Source: Stenotrophobium rhamnosiphilum
GTDB lineage: Bacteria > Pseudomonadota > Gammaproteobacteria > Nevskiales > Nevskiaceae
DNA length: 64,000 nucleotides
Assembly: GCF_003052265.1 (NCBI RefSeq)
Contig: NZ_QANS01000007.1
Coordinates: 62,001 to 126,000, forward strand
Direction of reading: 5' to 3'
Numbering within the stretch: the first letter of the stretch is position 1; each line of letters begins with the position of its first letter. Positions 52,989 through 61,761 of this stretch are shown here, piece after piece. Position numbers and translations under genes: made by a program. The notes below the pieces were generated by a model. The model worked only from the letters and a program-made list of their open reading frames with translations. It did no database searches and was not told where the DNA came from.

Positions 52989-55900
52989 ATGACGAAAGCA
53001 TCTTCTGAAATGAAAATTCCAGAGCTTATGGTGTTTGTTCGAGTTTTCTGTATTTGGTTTGTGGCAATTGAAGTGTTCCGCATTTCTTACTATATCGGTG
53101 GGAGTGTGGTTCCACATCTAGACCATGTGTGTTTATACCTAAAGGTCATCGGCATTATTTTGGCATTGGTCCTATGTATGGCCTACGCGTACAAGCGGGA
53201 CACTGCTAAATATCTGTCTCTATTGAAGCAAAGTTTTCGTGTTGATTTGCTACTTATCGCGATAATTGGAATATGGGTGAATGTGTTGATTTCACATTCG
53301 CTGGGCCAATTTCATGAATTCATAAAAGACTATATGCAGGGCGCGAGCCCTTGGTCAGCGCCCACGCTATTGTTTACTTTGATATTGCTTTTGGCAGCGC
53401 CACTCGTCAGAAGTTATAGGCCACAGAATGAAGACGTCGTTCCTCAATTGTATTTTCTCTCTGATGATGAAATAGAAGATAAGAGTGAGGATATTTTAAA
53501 GAGCGACGATCAGGCGATCGATTTTGCGAAGACAGTTCTTGCAAGCGGAGCGCATACAGGCCTTGTATTTGGTGTTGATGGCCCTTGGGGTGTTGGCAAG
53601 ACGAGCTTTATTAATCTTGCTGAGAAATATTGGGAGAAGGAAGGAGGTGAGTCGGTCATAGTCTTCCGCTTTGAACCTCTGCGCTACGCCAACGATCCAG
53701 ATTTGCCTGAACGTTTTATACGTGATCTTTCATTAGCGATTCAGAAAAAAGTGTTCGCTCCTGAATTTAGATCAGCCGCGTCACGCTATTCCAAAATGCT
53801 TAAAGGAAAAGCAGAGTTTTCATTTTTTGGTTTTAAGCTGGAACTTGAGCCATCAAATGAAACCATTGACGATCTTTTGGATGGTATTGATGATGTTCTT
53901 AAGCGAGTGGATCGACGCGTCATCGTAGTGGTAGATGATCTGGATCGCCTCGAAGCAAAAATGGTAAATAACGTTTTATTCACTGTGCGAAGGACATTTA
54001 ACTTGTCTCAAGCGACCTATATCTTATGTTATGACACCGAATGTTTGGTTAGCGATCAAAATGGTCAAGACCGTAATAAGCAAAACGATGAAGAGCGCAG
54101 TAGAGCTCGAGAATTCCTGGAAAAATTTTTAACTGTAAAAATAAGTCTGTTTGTTGATACGCACGAGCTTGTAAGATTTTTAAAGACAGAATGGAGGCAG
54201 GACGAGCGTCACTTTCAATCGATTCCATCGAGAACGATGCTGCAACTTTCCTCATTGTTAAGTGAGATTGCAGAAATGTTGCAAAGCGACATCGCTGCGC
54301 AATACATTCCGCTTGTTGGAAACCTGAGAAAAATAAAGCGATTTGTGAATTCCGCTTTGCTAGTAAAATTTGGAGATTTTGATATTGGATCGACAGATTT
54401 TAATCGGCGTGACTTGGTCAACCTTATGCTGTTGCACCTTAACTATCCTGGGCTATTTAGAAATATTTATAGAGAAGAGAGCGAGGGAAGAAAGGGAATT
54501 TATTCTGTTTACCGGTTTGATGATTCTTCTAAAGTAAAATTTTGCAACCATTCAAAATATGAAGGGGAAGTCGAGAAAGCGGAGCCGAGCGCTCGCTTTT
54601 TACTAGGGCAATTATTTGACGTAAAAGTCTTGGAAATCGAAGATTCAGACGATTTGGACGAGGGCGCTTTAAGTTCTCGCGCTTGCTTTAATGAGAAAAA
54701 TTCCAGAAATCTTGAAACGTATTTGGAGTTAATTGTTAGGTTTAGAAGACCTGAGCTGGAAAAAACGTTCAAGCTGTATCAGCGAGCGGTAGAACGTGTA
54801 ATGCGTGAAGGAGTGTCGATCGCTTCTATATTCTCAAGGCCAGAGTTCGATCTCCATAGAGGAGAATTCTCTCATGATCAATTCTGGCGTGTACTTCTCA
54901 GCAATTCGAATGAATTTACAAAATCTGTCGCTGACGACGCTATTGTTACTCTATTGGAATATCTCCCCCTATATTCGAGTGTTGATACAAAGAATGAAGG
55001 TTTGAGGCGACAATCTATTTACTCGCTTATTCGTATATTGGATCGTGCGGGGTGGGACAAAAAACAGGGGCGACGACTAGATAATTCGAATAAAAGTATT
55101 GTGGAAATTGCTGAGCGTATCTACGGAGAAAGACAATACGTTGGCAGGGGAATTCTCCAATCGTTGGCATCGGAGGATCGAGGCGCACTAGGATGGTATG
55201 ACCTGATGCTGTTTAGGTTGCAGTGCTCTGCGGATAGGCTAGGGCAGATTTATAACGTCCACTCTGCATTGATTCTGCACGAAAACATTCAAGCTCCTAC
55301 AAGTGGTCAGCAAGCATCGCAGCTGGCGACTAGTGGCATGCGGATTATTTCTCAAAAAATCTTTCAATTGTTTAAGTCAACCTACATAGATAAGAAGAAA
55401 AACTTTCTACATGAAGTTGACGCTACCCCGAGTGAAAAGTTCTACGGTAATTCAGGAAAATGGTTGGTAGAGCAGTTTTCAGATAGCGAAAATAATTATC
55501 GGCGAGAAGATCATGTATTAATTGCGCGAACATCTGTTAAAAGTTTCGTGATTTATCAGCTATCAAATCGGAATAAGCCGACTGGATCAGGGGTTGGATG
55601 CGGGCTGTATGATGTATCAGGTACGAAAGATTTGGGAGGGATTAGCGTCGCCATGAACAAGTATGTTTTTGGCATTTGCTTTAATCCTTTGATTAGTGAA
55701 GAAAACATTTATACATTTGCCGACTATTGCTTATACAACTTGAGCAATAGTTTCTTCTCCATGATGAATGACGAAGGATACGTTCCTACGGAAGCAGGTC
55801 TAACAAGTGGACTTGATGCTGATGAATTAAAAAAATATTGGAAAAAATTCCGCAGCAGAATTTTAAAGAAAAATCTTTATGGCATGGACAGGAAAGTAGT

Positions 55901-56000
55901 AACGCATGGCTACATCGCGACCTACGCACAGGATTTGCCGAAGGTTTTTGTCGTTCTTGATGAGATGACGAAAGCGATGAGGAAGAGGTCAAAAAAGTAA
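52989..56000 (+). CDS. membrane KAP-type P-loop NTPase
   Basis: A 1003-residue protein. The N-terminal ~145 residues contain four likely transmembrane segments (about 12-32, 49-67, 86-103, 125-141). The NTPase follows with Walker A GPWGVGKTS (198-206) and Walker B VIVVVDDLDRL (311-321), the pattern of the KAP family (STAND-like P-loop proteins often found in accessory and defence loci). The long C-terminal part is unrecognised and Asn/Ser/Lys-rich. Base composition is much more AT-rich than its neighbours, implying transfer. I took the ATG at 52989; a TTG at 52968 is in frame. Presumed anti-phage or stress sensor at the membrane; function unproven. Confidence 0.85.
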   Translation: MTKASSEMKIPELMVFVRVFCIWFVAIEVFRISYYIGGSVVPHLDHVCLYLKVIGIILALVLCMAYAYKRDTAKYLSLLKQSFRVDLLLIAIIGIWVNVLISHSLGQFHEFIKDYMQGASPWSAPTLLFTLILLLAAPLVRSYRPQNEDVVPQLYFLSDDEIEDKSEDILKSDDQAIDFAKTVLASGAHTGLVFGVDGPWGVGKTSFINLAEKYWEKEGGESVIVFRFEPLRYANDPDLPERFIRDLSLAIQKKVFAPEFRSAASRYSKMLKGKAEFSFFGFKLELEPSNETIDDLLDGIDDVLKRVDRRVIVVVDDLDRLEAKMVNNVLFTVRRTFNLSQATYILCYDTECLVSDQNGQDRNKQNDEERSRAREFLEKFLTVKISLFVDTHELVRFLKTEWRQDERHFQSIPSRTMLQLSSLLSEIAEMLQSDIAAQYIPLVGNLRKIKRFVNSALLVKFGDFDIGSTDFNRRDLVNLMLLHLNYPGLFRNIYREESEGRKGIYSVYRFDDSSKVKFCNHSKYEGEVEKAEPSARFLLGQLFDVKVLEIEDSDDLDEGALSSRACFNEKNSRNLETYLELIVRFRRPELEKTFKLYQRAVERVMREGVSIASIFSRPEFDLHRGEFSHDQFWRVLLSNSNEFTKSVADDAIVTLLEYLPLYSSVDTKNEGLRRQSIYSLIRILDRAGWDKKQGRRLDNSNKSIVEIAERIYGERQYVGRGILQSLASEDRGALGWYDLMLFRLQCSADRLGQIYNVHSALILHENIQAPTSGQQASQLATSGMRIISQKIFQLFKSTYIDKKKNFLHEVDATPSEKFYGNSGKWLVEQFSDSENNYRREDHVLIARTSVKSFVIYQLSNRNKPTGSGVGCGLYDVSGTKDLGGISVAMNKYVFGICFNPLISEENIYTFADYCLYNLSNSFFSMMNDEGYVPTEAGLTSGLDADELKKYWKKFRSRILKKNLYGMDRKVVTHGYIATYAQDLPKVFVVLDEMTKAMRKRSKK

Positions 56001-56130
56001 ATTCATCTATTAAATGTCTTCCGCTAAGGAAGGTGCAGTGATTGAAAGGGGCGGGAGCGTATTTGACAGTACGAATCTGGCCCCTTTGGATTCGAATTTA
56101 TACAGTCACCTTAATCCCTGCAATGTGTAT

Positions 56131-56940
56131 TTATATATCTTGCATGCAACTGGCACAAAGTTCCTCCAATGCAAGAAGATATGGCCGAACTTCCTTGTCA
56201 ACATTTGGATCTATGGGAGCGTATCCAAATGATTTTTCCAGTTTGAGGTGTGCACAACGATGGCGAACATCGACGGCTGTATTCACAAATTCTTCAAAAT
56301 TTCTATTTGGGAATAGTTCGATAAAATTTCTTCTGAGCTTATCGGAGCTTTTGAACGCCGTCTTAAGGGGCTCCTGTCTAGTCCCAGAAAATAGGCTCTC
56401 AAGAATCCTAAAAAACCCAAGAAATTTTTTAATAGGATTATTTTCTGCGGCTGCATCGTTGAATTGAGATAAAAGTCGCATGTCAATCGGCTTTCGTACG
56501 TTCTTTTGAAACTGCTCGGAATTGAATGCTGGAGAAGGCATGATTTCTTCGAGATGTACTTCGACAGAATAAAGCCTGTCACCAAGTTCCTGTGCTTCCT
56601 CTTCTGTTTCAGGAATTCGCTTACAAGAAACTAGGCCATAATTTATTCTGAACTGACCTGATTGAAATGAAATCTGTTGCGTCATGTACTGAGCAAGCCA
56701 ATAAGCAAGAGGCTTTGCTTCTTTCAGCCCCAATGCAACGGTAATGTACAAGTCTCCAACTTGTTCAACCCCAGGAGGACATTCTTGGTTTTTCTCAGGT
56801 TCAATTCGCGCTTCAAACTCAAAGTTATCAATTAATCCATTTCCAAAATCGAGCGCCTGCTCGGAAGTGCCTTTGTATTTGTGCTCCTTCGAGAAGTGAA
56901 AATTGATTGCTTCGAATCGAAATTGCCATTCAGTTTTCAA
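56131..56940 (-). CDS. HEPN-like domain protein (MauJ-like), unknown function
   Basis: A 269-residue soluble protein of AT-rich composition. The C-terminal third looks like a HEPN domain: NPIKKFLGFFRILESLF, later FVNTAVDVRHRCAHLK, where R226-x4-H231 matches the RX4-6H ribonuclease motif. The N-terminal part is a beta-rich unknown domain. Proteins with this layout are often labelled MauJ without evidence of a methylamine role. Converges with the KAP NTPase gene (130 bp between stops). Candidate toxin or effector of the same island. Confidence 0.7.
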   Translation of the reverse strand: MKTEWQFRFEAINFHFSKEHKYKGTSEQALDFGNGLIDNFEFEARIEPEKNQECPPGVEQVGDLYITVALGLKEAKPLAYWLAQYMTQQISFQSGQFRINYGLVSCKRIPETEEEAQELGDRLYSVEVHLEEIMPSPAFNSEQFQKNVRKPIDMRLLSQFNDAAAENNPIKKFLGFFRILESLFSGTRQEPLKTAFKSSDKLRRNFIELFPNRNFEEFVNTAVDVRHRCAHLKLEKSFGYAPIDPNVDKEVRPYLLALEELCASCMQDI

Positions 56941-57046
56941 TTGCTAACCTCTTATGGCAAATAACAGAATCTAAAGGGGCAGGTTCTCATTATTTCCTTC
57001 ATTAGAAATGGCCAGTGCGTTGGCCGTCTACTAAAGATTATTAGTT

Positions 57047-57916
57047 TTACTGAACAGCCGGCAATGATCTCTGCCTAAACTCCTGCGGCGTCTCATCCGT
57101 AGCCTTCCGAAACGCATAACAAAAACTAGAAGGCGATGAGAACCCCAACGAGTACGCAACTGCTTTAACGCTGGTATCCGTAGCGAGCAGTTTCTTTGCG
57201 TGTTCAAGCCTGCAACTCACAACATGTTCGCCAATGGAGCAGCCACGGCTTTCGCGGAAGCCACGGGTGAGTTGTCGGACGGAGAGTCGGCATAGGCCGG
57301 CGAGTTCTTCTAGCGTCGGTGGTTCGCGTACTTCGCGCAGGCGTTCGTCGATGAGTCGCAGACGCCATGCGGCGAGGCCGCCGGTGGTGGGGCCTTCGTT
57401 GATGTTGGCGCAGTAGCGGCCTAGCTCTATCGCCATTTGTCCGGCGACGAGTTCTACGAGCATTTCGCTGGCAAATCCCGGGTGACGCATTTCTTCTGCC
57501 AGACGCAGGAGCAGGCGACGGATGTTTGCGTCGTTAAGGTCCAGGCCTGCGTGCAGGCGTCGGTCGGTCCATTCGAGTTCGCCGCCGAACCAGGTGCGGA
57601 TGAGTTCTGGGCGAAGGTTGCAGACGATTGAATCCTGACGGCCGCCATCGCTGCGTGCTTGCATGGCTTCGCCGGGTGGTACGACAAAGATGTTGCCGAG
57701 TCGCTCGAACCGTTGCGGGTTCCAGCGATTGCGATAGCAGGCGCGGGCGTTGCGCATGCGTGGTGTGAGTGAGAGATCAAAGCGGTATACGCCTTCGTCG
57801 CGCATGACGTTGTCGACGGGCTCTGCGAGATCAAAGTGGACGATCTGCGCGGTGGCAACTGGCACGCGCAGTTCGGCTTCGATTGTCGCCAATGCTGTTG
57901 CGGTGTGCTGCGTCAT
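57047..57916 (-). CDS. AraC-family transcription regulator
   Basis: A 289-residue regulator. The N-terminal ~170 residues form an unknown sensor domain. The C-terminal HTH pair is LEELAGLCRLSVRQLTRGFRE and VKAVAYSLGFSSPSSFCYAFRKATDETPQEFRQ. It is transcribed away from the SDR gene at 58394 across 476 bases of repeats. A regulatory link with the SDR-dehydrogenase-MBL genes is possible. Confidence 0.9.
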   Translation of the reverse strand: MTQHTATALATIEAELRVPVATAQIVHFDLAEPVDNVMRDEGVYRFDLSLTPRMRNARACYRNRWNPQRFERLGNIFVVPPGEAMQARSDGGRQDSIVCNLRPELIRTWFGGELEWTDRRLHAGLDLNDANIRRLLLRLAEEMRHPGFASEMLVELVAGQMAIELGRYCANINEGPTTGGLAAWRLRLIDERLREVREPPTLEELAGLCRLSVRQLTRGFRESRGCSIGEHVVSCRLEHAKKLLATDTSVKAVAYSLGFSSPSSFCYAFRKATDETPQEFRQRSLPAVQ

Positions 57917-58019
57917 TTTGATGACTCTCCTCTACGTTGATCGGTCTTTGCCGGGGGCTCTTTGGGCCTGTTTTTGTACTGTACAGGATTGTTGATTAGA
58001 GGGGCTGGATTGGGGCTTT

Positions 58020-58151
58020 GTAGGGTGGGTAGACGAGGGCATGGATGCCCGATGTAGAGCAATGCAGGAGCAATTGCCGAGCGTAGAGAAACCCACCATT
58101 GGCGCTTGGGCGGAGAACGGTGGGTTTCACTGCGTTCTACCCACCCTACGG
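58020..58151. repeat. family E dispersed repeat (copy E1)
   Basis: TAGGGTGGGTAGA at one end and TCTACCCACCCTA at the other, with CCCACC/GGTGGG inside. A short version is at 63766-63800. Confidence 0.85.
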
Positions 58152-58170
58152 TTTGGGGATTGCTGCTTTT

Positions 58171-58231
58171 GTAGGAGCGCCTCTTAGGCGCGATTGGCGA
58201 TGGAGCAATCGCGCCTAAGAGGCGCTCCTAC
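58171..58231. repeat. family C palindromic repeat (copy C2)
   Basis: GTAGGAGCGCCTCTTAGGCGCGAT and its inverse flank a short centre, as at 33304-33357. With E1 it occupies most of the gap 57917-58393; the remainder shows nothing recognisable. Confidence 0.88.
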
Positions 58232-58393
58232 AGGGGAAGGCCATTTTTATTGGGTCATGTCATCGCCAAGGCCGGGCATGTGGATTGTGTCCGGCTATCG
58301 ACATTCTTTTGCGTTGTAAGGACTTGGGCGTGGGCTGAAACTGGTTTTCAGCTTGAGCCGGTGTGCGGCTCCGCATGAGATGGGAGAACTCTA

Positions 58394-59179
58394 ATGACGA
58401 AAGGTTTGTTTGATCTGAGCGGCAAGGTCACGGTGATTACGGGCGGCAACAGCGGCCTGGGGCTGGGCTTTGCGCGTGGCATTGCCAAGCAGGGCGGTGA
58501 TCTGGCGATTTTGGCGCGCAATGAAGAGAAGAATGCGGCGGCCAAGAAAGAGCTGGAGGCTTTCGGCGTGCGGGTGACGACGCACAAGGTGGATGTGGCG
58601 TCGGAGGCTGAGATTGTCGCGGGCTATCAGGAAGTGTTGAAGATACATGGTCGCGTGGATTGCGTGATCGCCAACGCTGGCCTGCCACCACCACAAACGC
58701 GCTCGATGTTGGATCTGCCGAGCAAAGAGTTTCAAGACTTTATGAATGTGAGCCTCAACGGCGCGTACTACACACTCCGCGAAGGCGCGCGCGTGATGGT
58801 GAAGCGCGCAGAGGCGGGCGAGCCTGGCGGCTCACTAATTTTTTGCGGCAGCCTCTCCATGTACAAGGGCCTAGCGGGCAAGCCTTCGTATGCGGGCTCC
58901 AAGGGCGCGATGGGCGCGATCGTGCGTTCGATGGCGGTGGAGTTCGGCAAGTACGGCATTCGCGCCAATTCGATTGCCCCGGGCTATGTGAAAACCGGCA
59001 TGACGGGCGAGGGTGAGTTGAGTGCGCTGGATAAATTCATGCTGATCAAAAACGCGATTCCGCGTCCGGGTTATGGGGCGGACTTTGAAGGTGTTGCGGC
59101 TTATTTGGCTAGTGATGCGTCTTCGTTTCATACCGGCGACACGCTTGTGATCGACGGTGGGTGCATGGTCATGCTTTGA
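58394..59179 (+). CDS. short-chain dehydrogenase/reductase (SDR)
   Basis: A 261-residue classical SDR: TGGNSGLG at the N-terminus, NAGLPPP after beta-4, YAGSKGAMG with the catalytic Tyr/Lys, and a C-terminal DGGCMV. Position LARNEEK after beta-2 suggests NADP. GGGAG precedes the ATG. Substrate unknown; first gene before the dehydrogenase/MBL pair, from which it is separated by repeat A7. Confidence 0.92.
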   Translation: MTKGLFDLSGKVTVITGGNSGLGLGFARGIAKQGGDLAILARNEEKNAAAKKELEAFGVRVTTHKVDVASEAEIVAGYQEVLKIHGRVDCVIANAGLPPPQTRSMLDLPSKEFQDFMNVSLNGAYYTLREGARVMVKRAEAGEPGGSLIFCGSLSMYKGLAGKPSYAGSKGAMGAIVRSMAVEFGKYGIRANSIAPGYVKTGMTGEGELSALDKFMLIKNAIPRPGYGADFEGVAAYLASDASSFHTGDTLVIDGGCMVML

Positions 59180-59189
59180 CGCTTTTATT

Positions 59190-59299
59190 CCCTCGCCCCG
59201 CTTGCGGGGAGAGGGCTAGGGTGAGGGGCTTGCGCACTTAGCTGATTGAGTTGGCCCCTCACCCCGGCCCTCTCCCCACAAGAAGCGTGGGGAGAGGGA
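59190..59299. repeat. family A dispersed repeat (copy A7)
   Basis: Typical element; an in-frame extension of the downstream dehydrogenase crosses part of it, which is why that upstream start was rejected. Confidence 0.9.
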
Positions 59300-59341
59300 G
59301 ACAAGAAATTAGTGATTCGAAATTACTTGCGAGAGATTTCT

Positions 59342-60364
59342 ATGGGACACGTTCTCAACATTCACGGCGTTGATGATTTCCGACTCGACCCGATTGATCC
59401 GCCCAAGCCCGGCGCCAAAGATGTAGTGGTGAAGGTGAAGGCCTGTGGCATCTGCGGTAGTGATCTCACTTACATCAAGGTCGGCGGCATTCATCGCAAG
59501 CCCGGCGGCACTACGCCTATTGGGCATGAAGCGGCGGGTGAAGTGACGTTTGTTGGTAGCGAGGTGAAGGGTGCGACGGTGGGCCAGCGCGTGATCATTA
59601 ACCCGATGATGACGCCGAGCTACATCGGCAGCGGCGGGCCAGAAGGTGCGTTCACCGAAGAGCTGCTCGTGCGTGATGCGCGTGTGGGCGATAGCTTGTT
59701 GCCGATTCCAGAAGATTTGCCTTACGAAGTCGCCGCGCTCACTGAGCCGCTGGCGGTTGCACTGCACGGCGTTAATCGCGCGCAGGCCAAGGCGGGTGAC
59801 AAGGTGGTGGTGTTTGGTTGTGGGCCGATTGGGCTCGGCATGATTGTGTGGTTGATCGATCGCGGTGTGACGGATGTTGTCGCGCTTGATCTTGCGCCCG
59901 AGCGTTTGGCCCGCGCTAAAGCACTCGGCGCACGCGCTGCGTTTGATCCCACGCGCGAAGATGTTCGTGCGCGCTTGCTGGAGTTGCATGGCAGCGCACG
60001 TGTGTTCAGTCGCGAAGTGGTGGGCACTGATGTCTATATTGATGCCGCAGGCGCACCGAATATTTTGTCTGACGTGGTGAAGATGGCTAAGTTTCAATCG
60101 CGCATGGTGGTGACGGCGGCGTACAGCAAGCCAGTGCCGCTAGATCTCGGCGCGATGCTGACAACTGAAATGACGATCACCACCGCCGTGGGTTATCCAA
60201 CAGAAATGCCAGACGTGATCGCCGCACTGCCACGCTTGCGCGACAAGGTCAGCAGCTTGATCAGTCATCGCTTTGCCTTCGACCAAATCATCGATGCCTT
60301 CGGCGTGGCCGCAACGCCCGCCTCGGCAAAAGTGATGATCAATTTTGATGAGGCTGTGAAATGA
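59342..60364 (+). CDS. zinc-type alcohol/threonine dehydrogenase-like oxidoreductase
   Basis: A 340-residue MDR-family dehydrogenase. Catalytic-zinc ligands Cys38 (in CGICGSD), His62 and Glu63 (GHEAAG) are present, and GCGPIGLG is the NAD(P) Rossmann loop. The segment 84-104 that normally carries four Cys for the structural zinc instead reads Gly/Pro/Ser-rich without Cys, so the second zinc is lost. ATG at 59342 lies after GAGAG. It ends in an ATGA overlap with the MBL gene, so the two are coupled. Confidence 0.9.
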   Translation: MGHVLNIHGVDDFRLDPIDPPKPGAKDVVVKVKACGICGSDLTYIKVGGIHRKPGGTTPIGHEAAGEVTFVGSEVKGATVGQRVIINPMMTPSYIGSGGPEGAFTEELLVRDARVGDSLLPIPEDLPYEVAALTEPLAVALHGVNRAQAKAGDKVVVFGCGPIGLGMIVWLIDRGVTDVVALDLAPERLARAKALGARAAFDPTREDVRARLLELHGSARVFSREVVGTDVYIDAAGAPNILSDVVKMAKFQSRMVVTAAYSKPVPLDLGAMLTTEMTITTAVGYPTEMPDVIAALPRLRDKVSSLISHRFAFDQIIDAFGVAATPASAKVMINFDEAVK

Positions 60365-61599
60365 GCGCGACAGAAAGTAAGCCGCTGCTAGCCTCGCTGG
60401 TGCAAGCGGGCGATGAGCAGAAAGAGGCAGTGAAGATTAACGACTTCATCTTCATGGCCAAGGATATTTCCAACGCTTATCTGGTTACGACTAGTGCAGG
60501 CGATGTGCTGGTGAACACCGGCTTTATGGACAACGCCGAACGCAGCAAGCGTTTGTTCGCGCCGCATCGCACGGGCGCCTTGCGCAAGATCATCATCACG
60601 CAGGGGCATCCGGATCACTACGGTGGTGTGCCGGTGCTGCGTGAAGAGGGCACGGAGATTATTGCGGAGCGTCGCTTTGTCGATACCTTGCGTTACTTCA
60701 AAGAGCTAGGCCCTTATCTGGCCAAACGCTCACGCAAGCTGTGGGCGAACACGATCAAGCGCGCGGCGAATCCGCTGCCACCGCCTGATGTGGTGCCGGA
60801 TATTGCGGTGGATCGTCGTCATGAGTTTGAGTTGGGTGGTCGACGTTTTGAGTTGTTGTCGACGCCTGGTGGTGAGGCGCTGGATTCACTCGTTGTCTGG
60901 CTGCCGAAAGAGCGTGTGGCTTTCACCGGCAATTTGTTGGGGCCAGTGTTTCTCGCTATTCCGAATCTCGTGACGATGCGTGGCGACAAGCCTCGCTTGG
61001 TGCAACGTTATCTGCATTCTCTCGATGTGCTTCGTAATCTCGGCGCGGAGCTGTTGATCACGGGGCATGGTGATCCGATTGTTGGTGCCGACAAGATTCG
61101 TGCGGATCTCGACAAGCTGCATGCGGCGGTGAGCTATGTGAACAAGACCACTATCGATGGCATGAATGCGGGTAAGGATGTGCACACGCTGATGCGTGAA
61201 ATCCGTTTGCCGGATGAACTGAAGGTCGGCGAATTCCACGGCAAGGTTTCATGGGCTGTGCGTTCTATCTGGGAGGAATACTCCGGCTGGTTCCATCACG
61301 ATTCCACCACTTCGCTTTACGGCGTGCCGCGTTCGAGTGTTGATGCGGATTTGGTTGAGCTTGCAGGTGGGGCGGCGGCGTTGGCTGCGCGGGCTAAGCA
61401 GAAGGTGGCGAGCGGGAAGTTTTTGGAGGCGTTGCATTTAACGGATATCGCGTTGGGAACTGAGCCCAAGCAGGCTGATGCGCTTGCTGTGAAGAAGGAC
61501 GCATTGCAGGGGCTGTTGAAAGAATCGGGTGGCAGTAATTTGAGTGAGACGATGTGGTTGAGGTCTGAGATCACTGCTGTTGAAGCGGCGCTTGTATGA
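60361..61599 (+). CDS. metallo-beta-lactamase-fold protein, alkylsulfatase-like
   Basis: A 412-residue MBL-fold hydrolase. The metal motif reads TQGHPDHYGG (80-89): Gln81 replaces the first His of THxHxDH, while His83, Asp85 and His86 stay. The later GGEALDSLVVW and GHGDP fit the fold; Glu in GGEALDS is reminiscent of SdsA-type sulfatases. The C-terminal ~100 residues are helical, resembling an alkyl-sulfatase dimerisation region. Its operon partner is the dehydrogenase. Activity on an ester or sulfate is likely but unproven. Confidence 0.82.
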   Translation: MSATESKPLLASLVQAGDEQKEAVKINDFIFMAKDISNAYLVTTSAGDVLVNTGFMDNAERSKRLFAPHRTGALRKIIITQGHPDHYGGVPVLREEGTEIIAERRFVDTLRYFKELGPYLAKRSRKLWANTIKRAANPLPPPDVVPDIAVDRRHEFELGGRRFELLSTPGGEALDSLVVWLPKERVAFTGNLLGPVFLAIPNLVTMRGDKPRLVQRYLHSLDVLRNLGAELLITGHGDPIVGADKIRADLDKLHAAVSYVNKTTIDGMNAGKDVHTLMREIRLPDELKVGEFHGKVSWAVRSIWEEYSGWFHHDSTTSLYGVPRSSVDADLVELAGGAAALAARAKQKVASGKFLEALHLTDIALGTEPKQADALAVKKDALQGLLKESGGSNLSETMWLRSEITAVEAALV

Positions 61600-61613
61600 A
61601 GAATTTTTCTTTT

Positions 61614-61745
61614 GTCATTCCGAACGTAGTGAGGAATCTTGCTTTATGTACAGGATGTACGGTATGCCGCGGGCGCAGGATGCGCAGGAGCGGCAAGCTC
61701 GCCATCAAGGGCAAAGGCGAGATCCCTCGCTGCGCTCGGGATGAC
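61614..61745. repeat. family F element (copy F4) nested in a B-variant repeat
   Basis: GTCATTCCGAACGTAGTGAGGAATC starts the outer palindrome at 61614 and GATCCCTCGCTGCGCTCGGGATGAC ends it at 61745. Between them lies F4: hairpin 1 at 61648-61660 (GTAC/GTAC, loop AGGAT), hairpin 2 at 61673-61685 (GCGC/GCGC, loop AGGAT) and one GCAGGAGCGG unit. The F element therefore replaced the centre of an older repeat. Confidence 0.82.
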
Positions 61746-61761
61746 AAGGTTGAGATTTGAT

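Noticed and set aside
59246-59341. 32-residue extension of the zinc-type dehydrogenase.
   Set aside because: The extension is translated repeat A7 sequence; the ATG at 59342 starts at the family's normal N-terminus.
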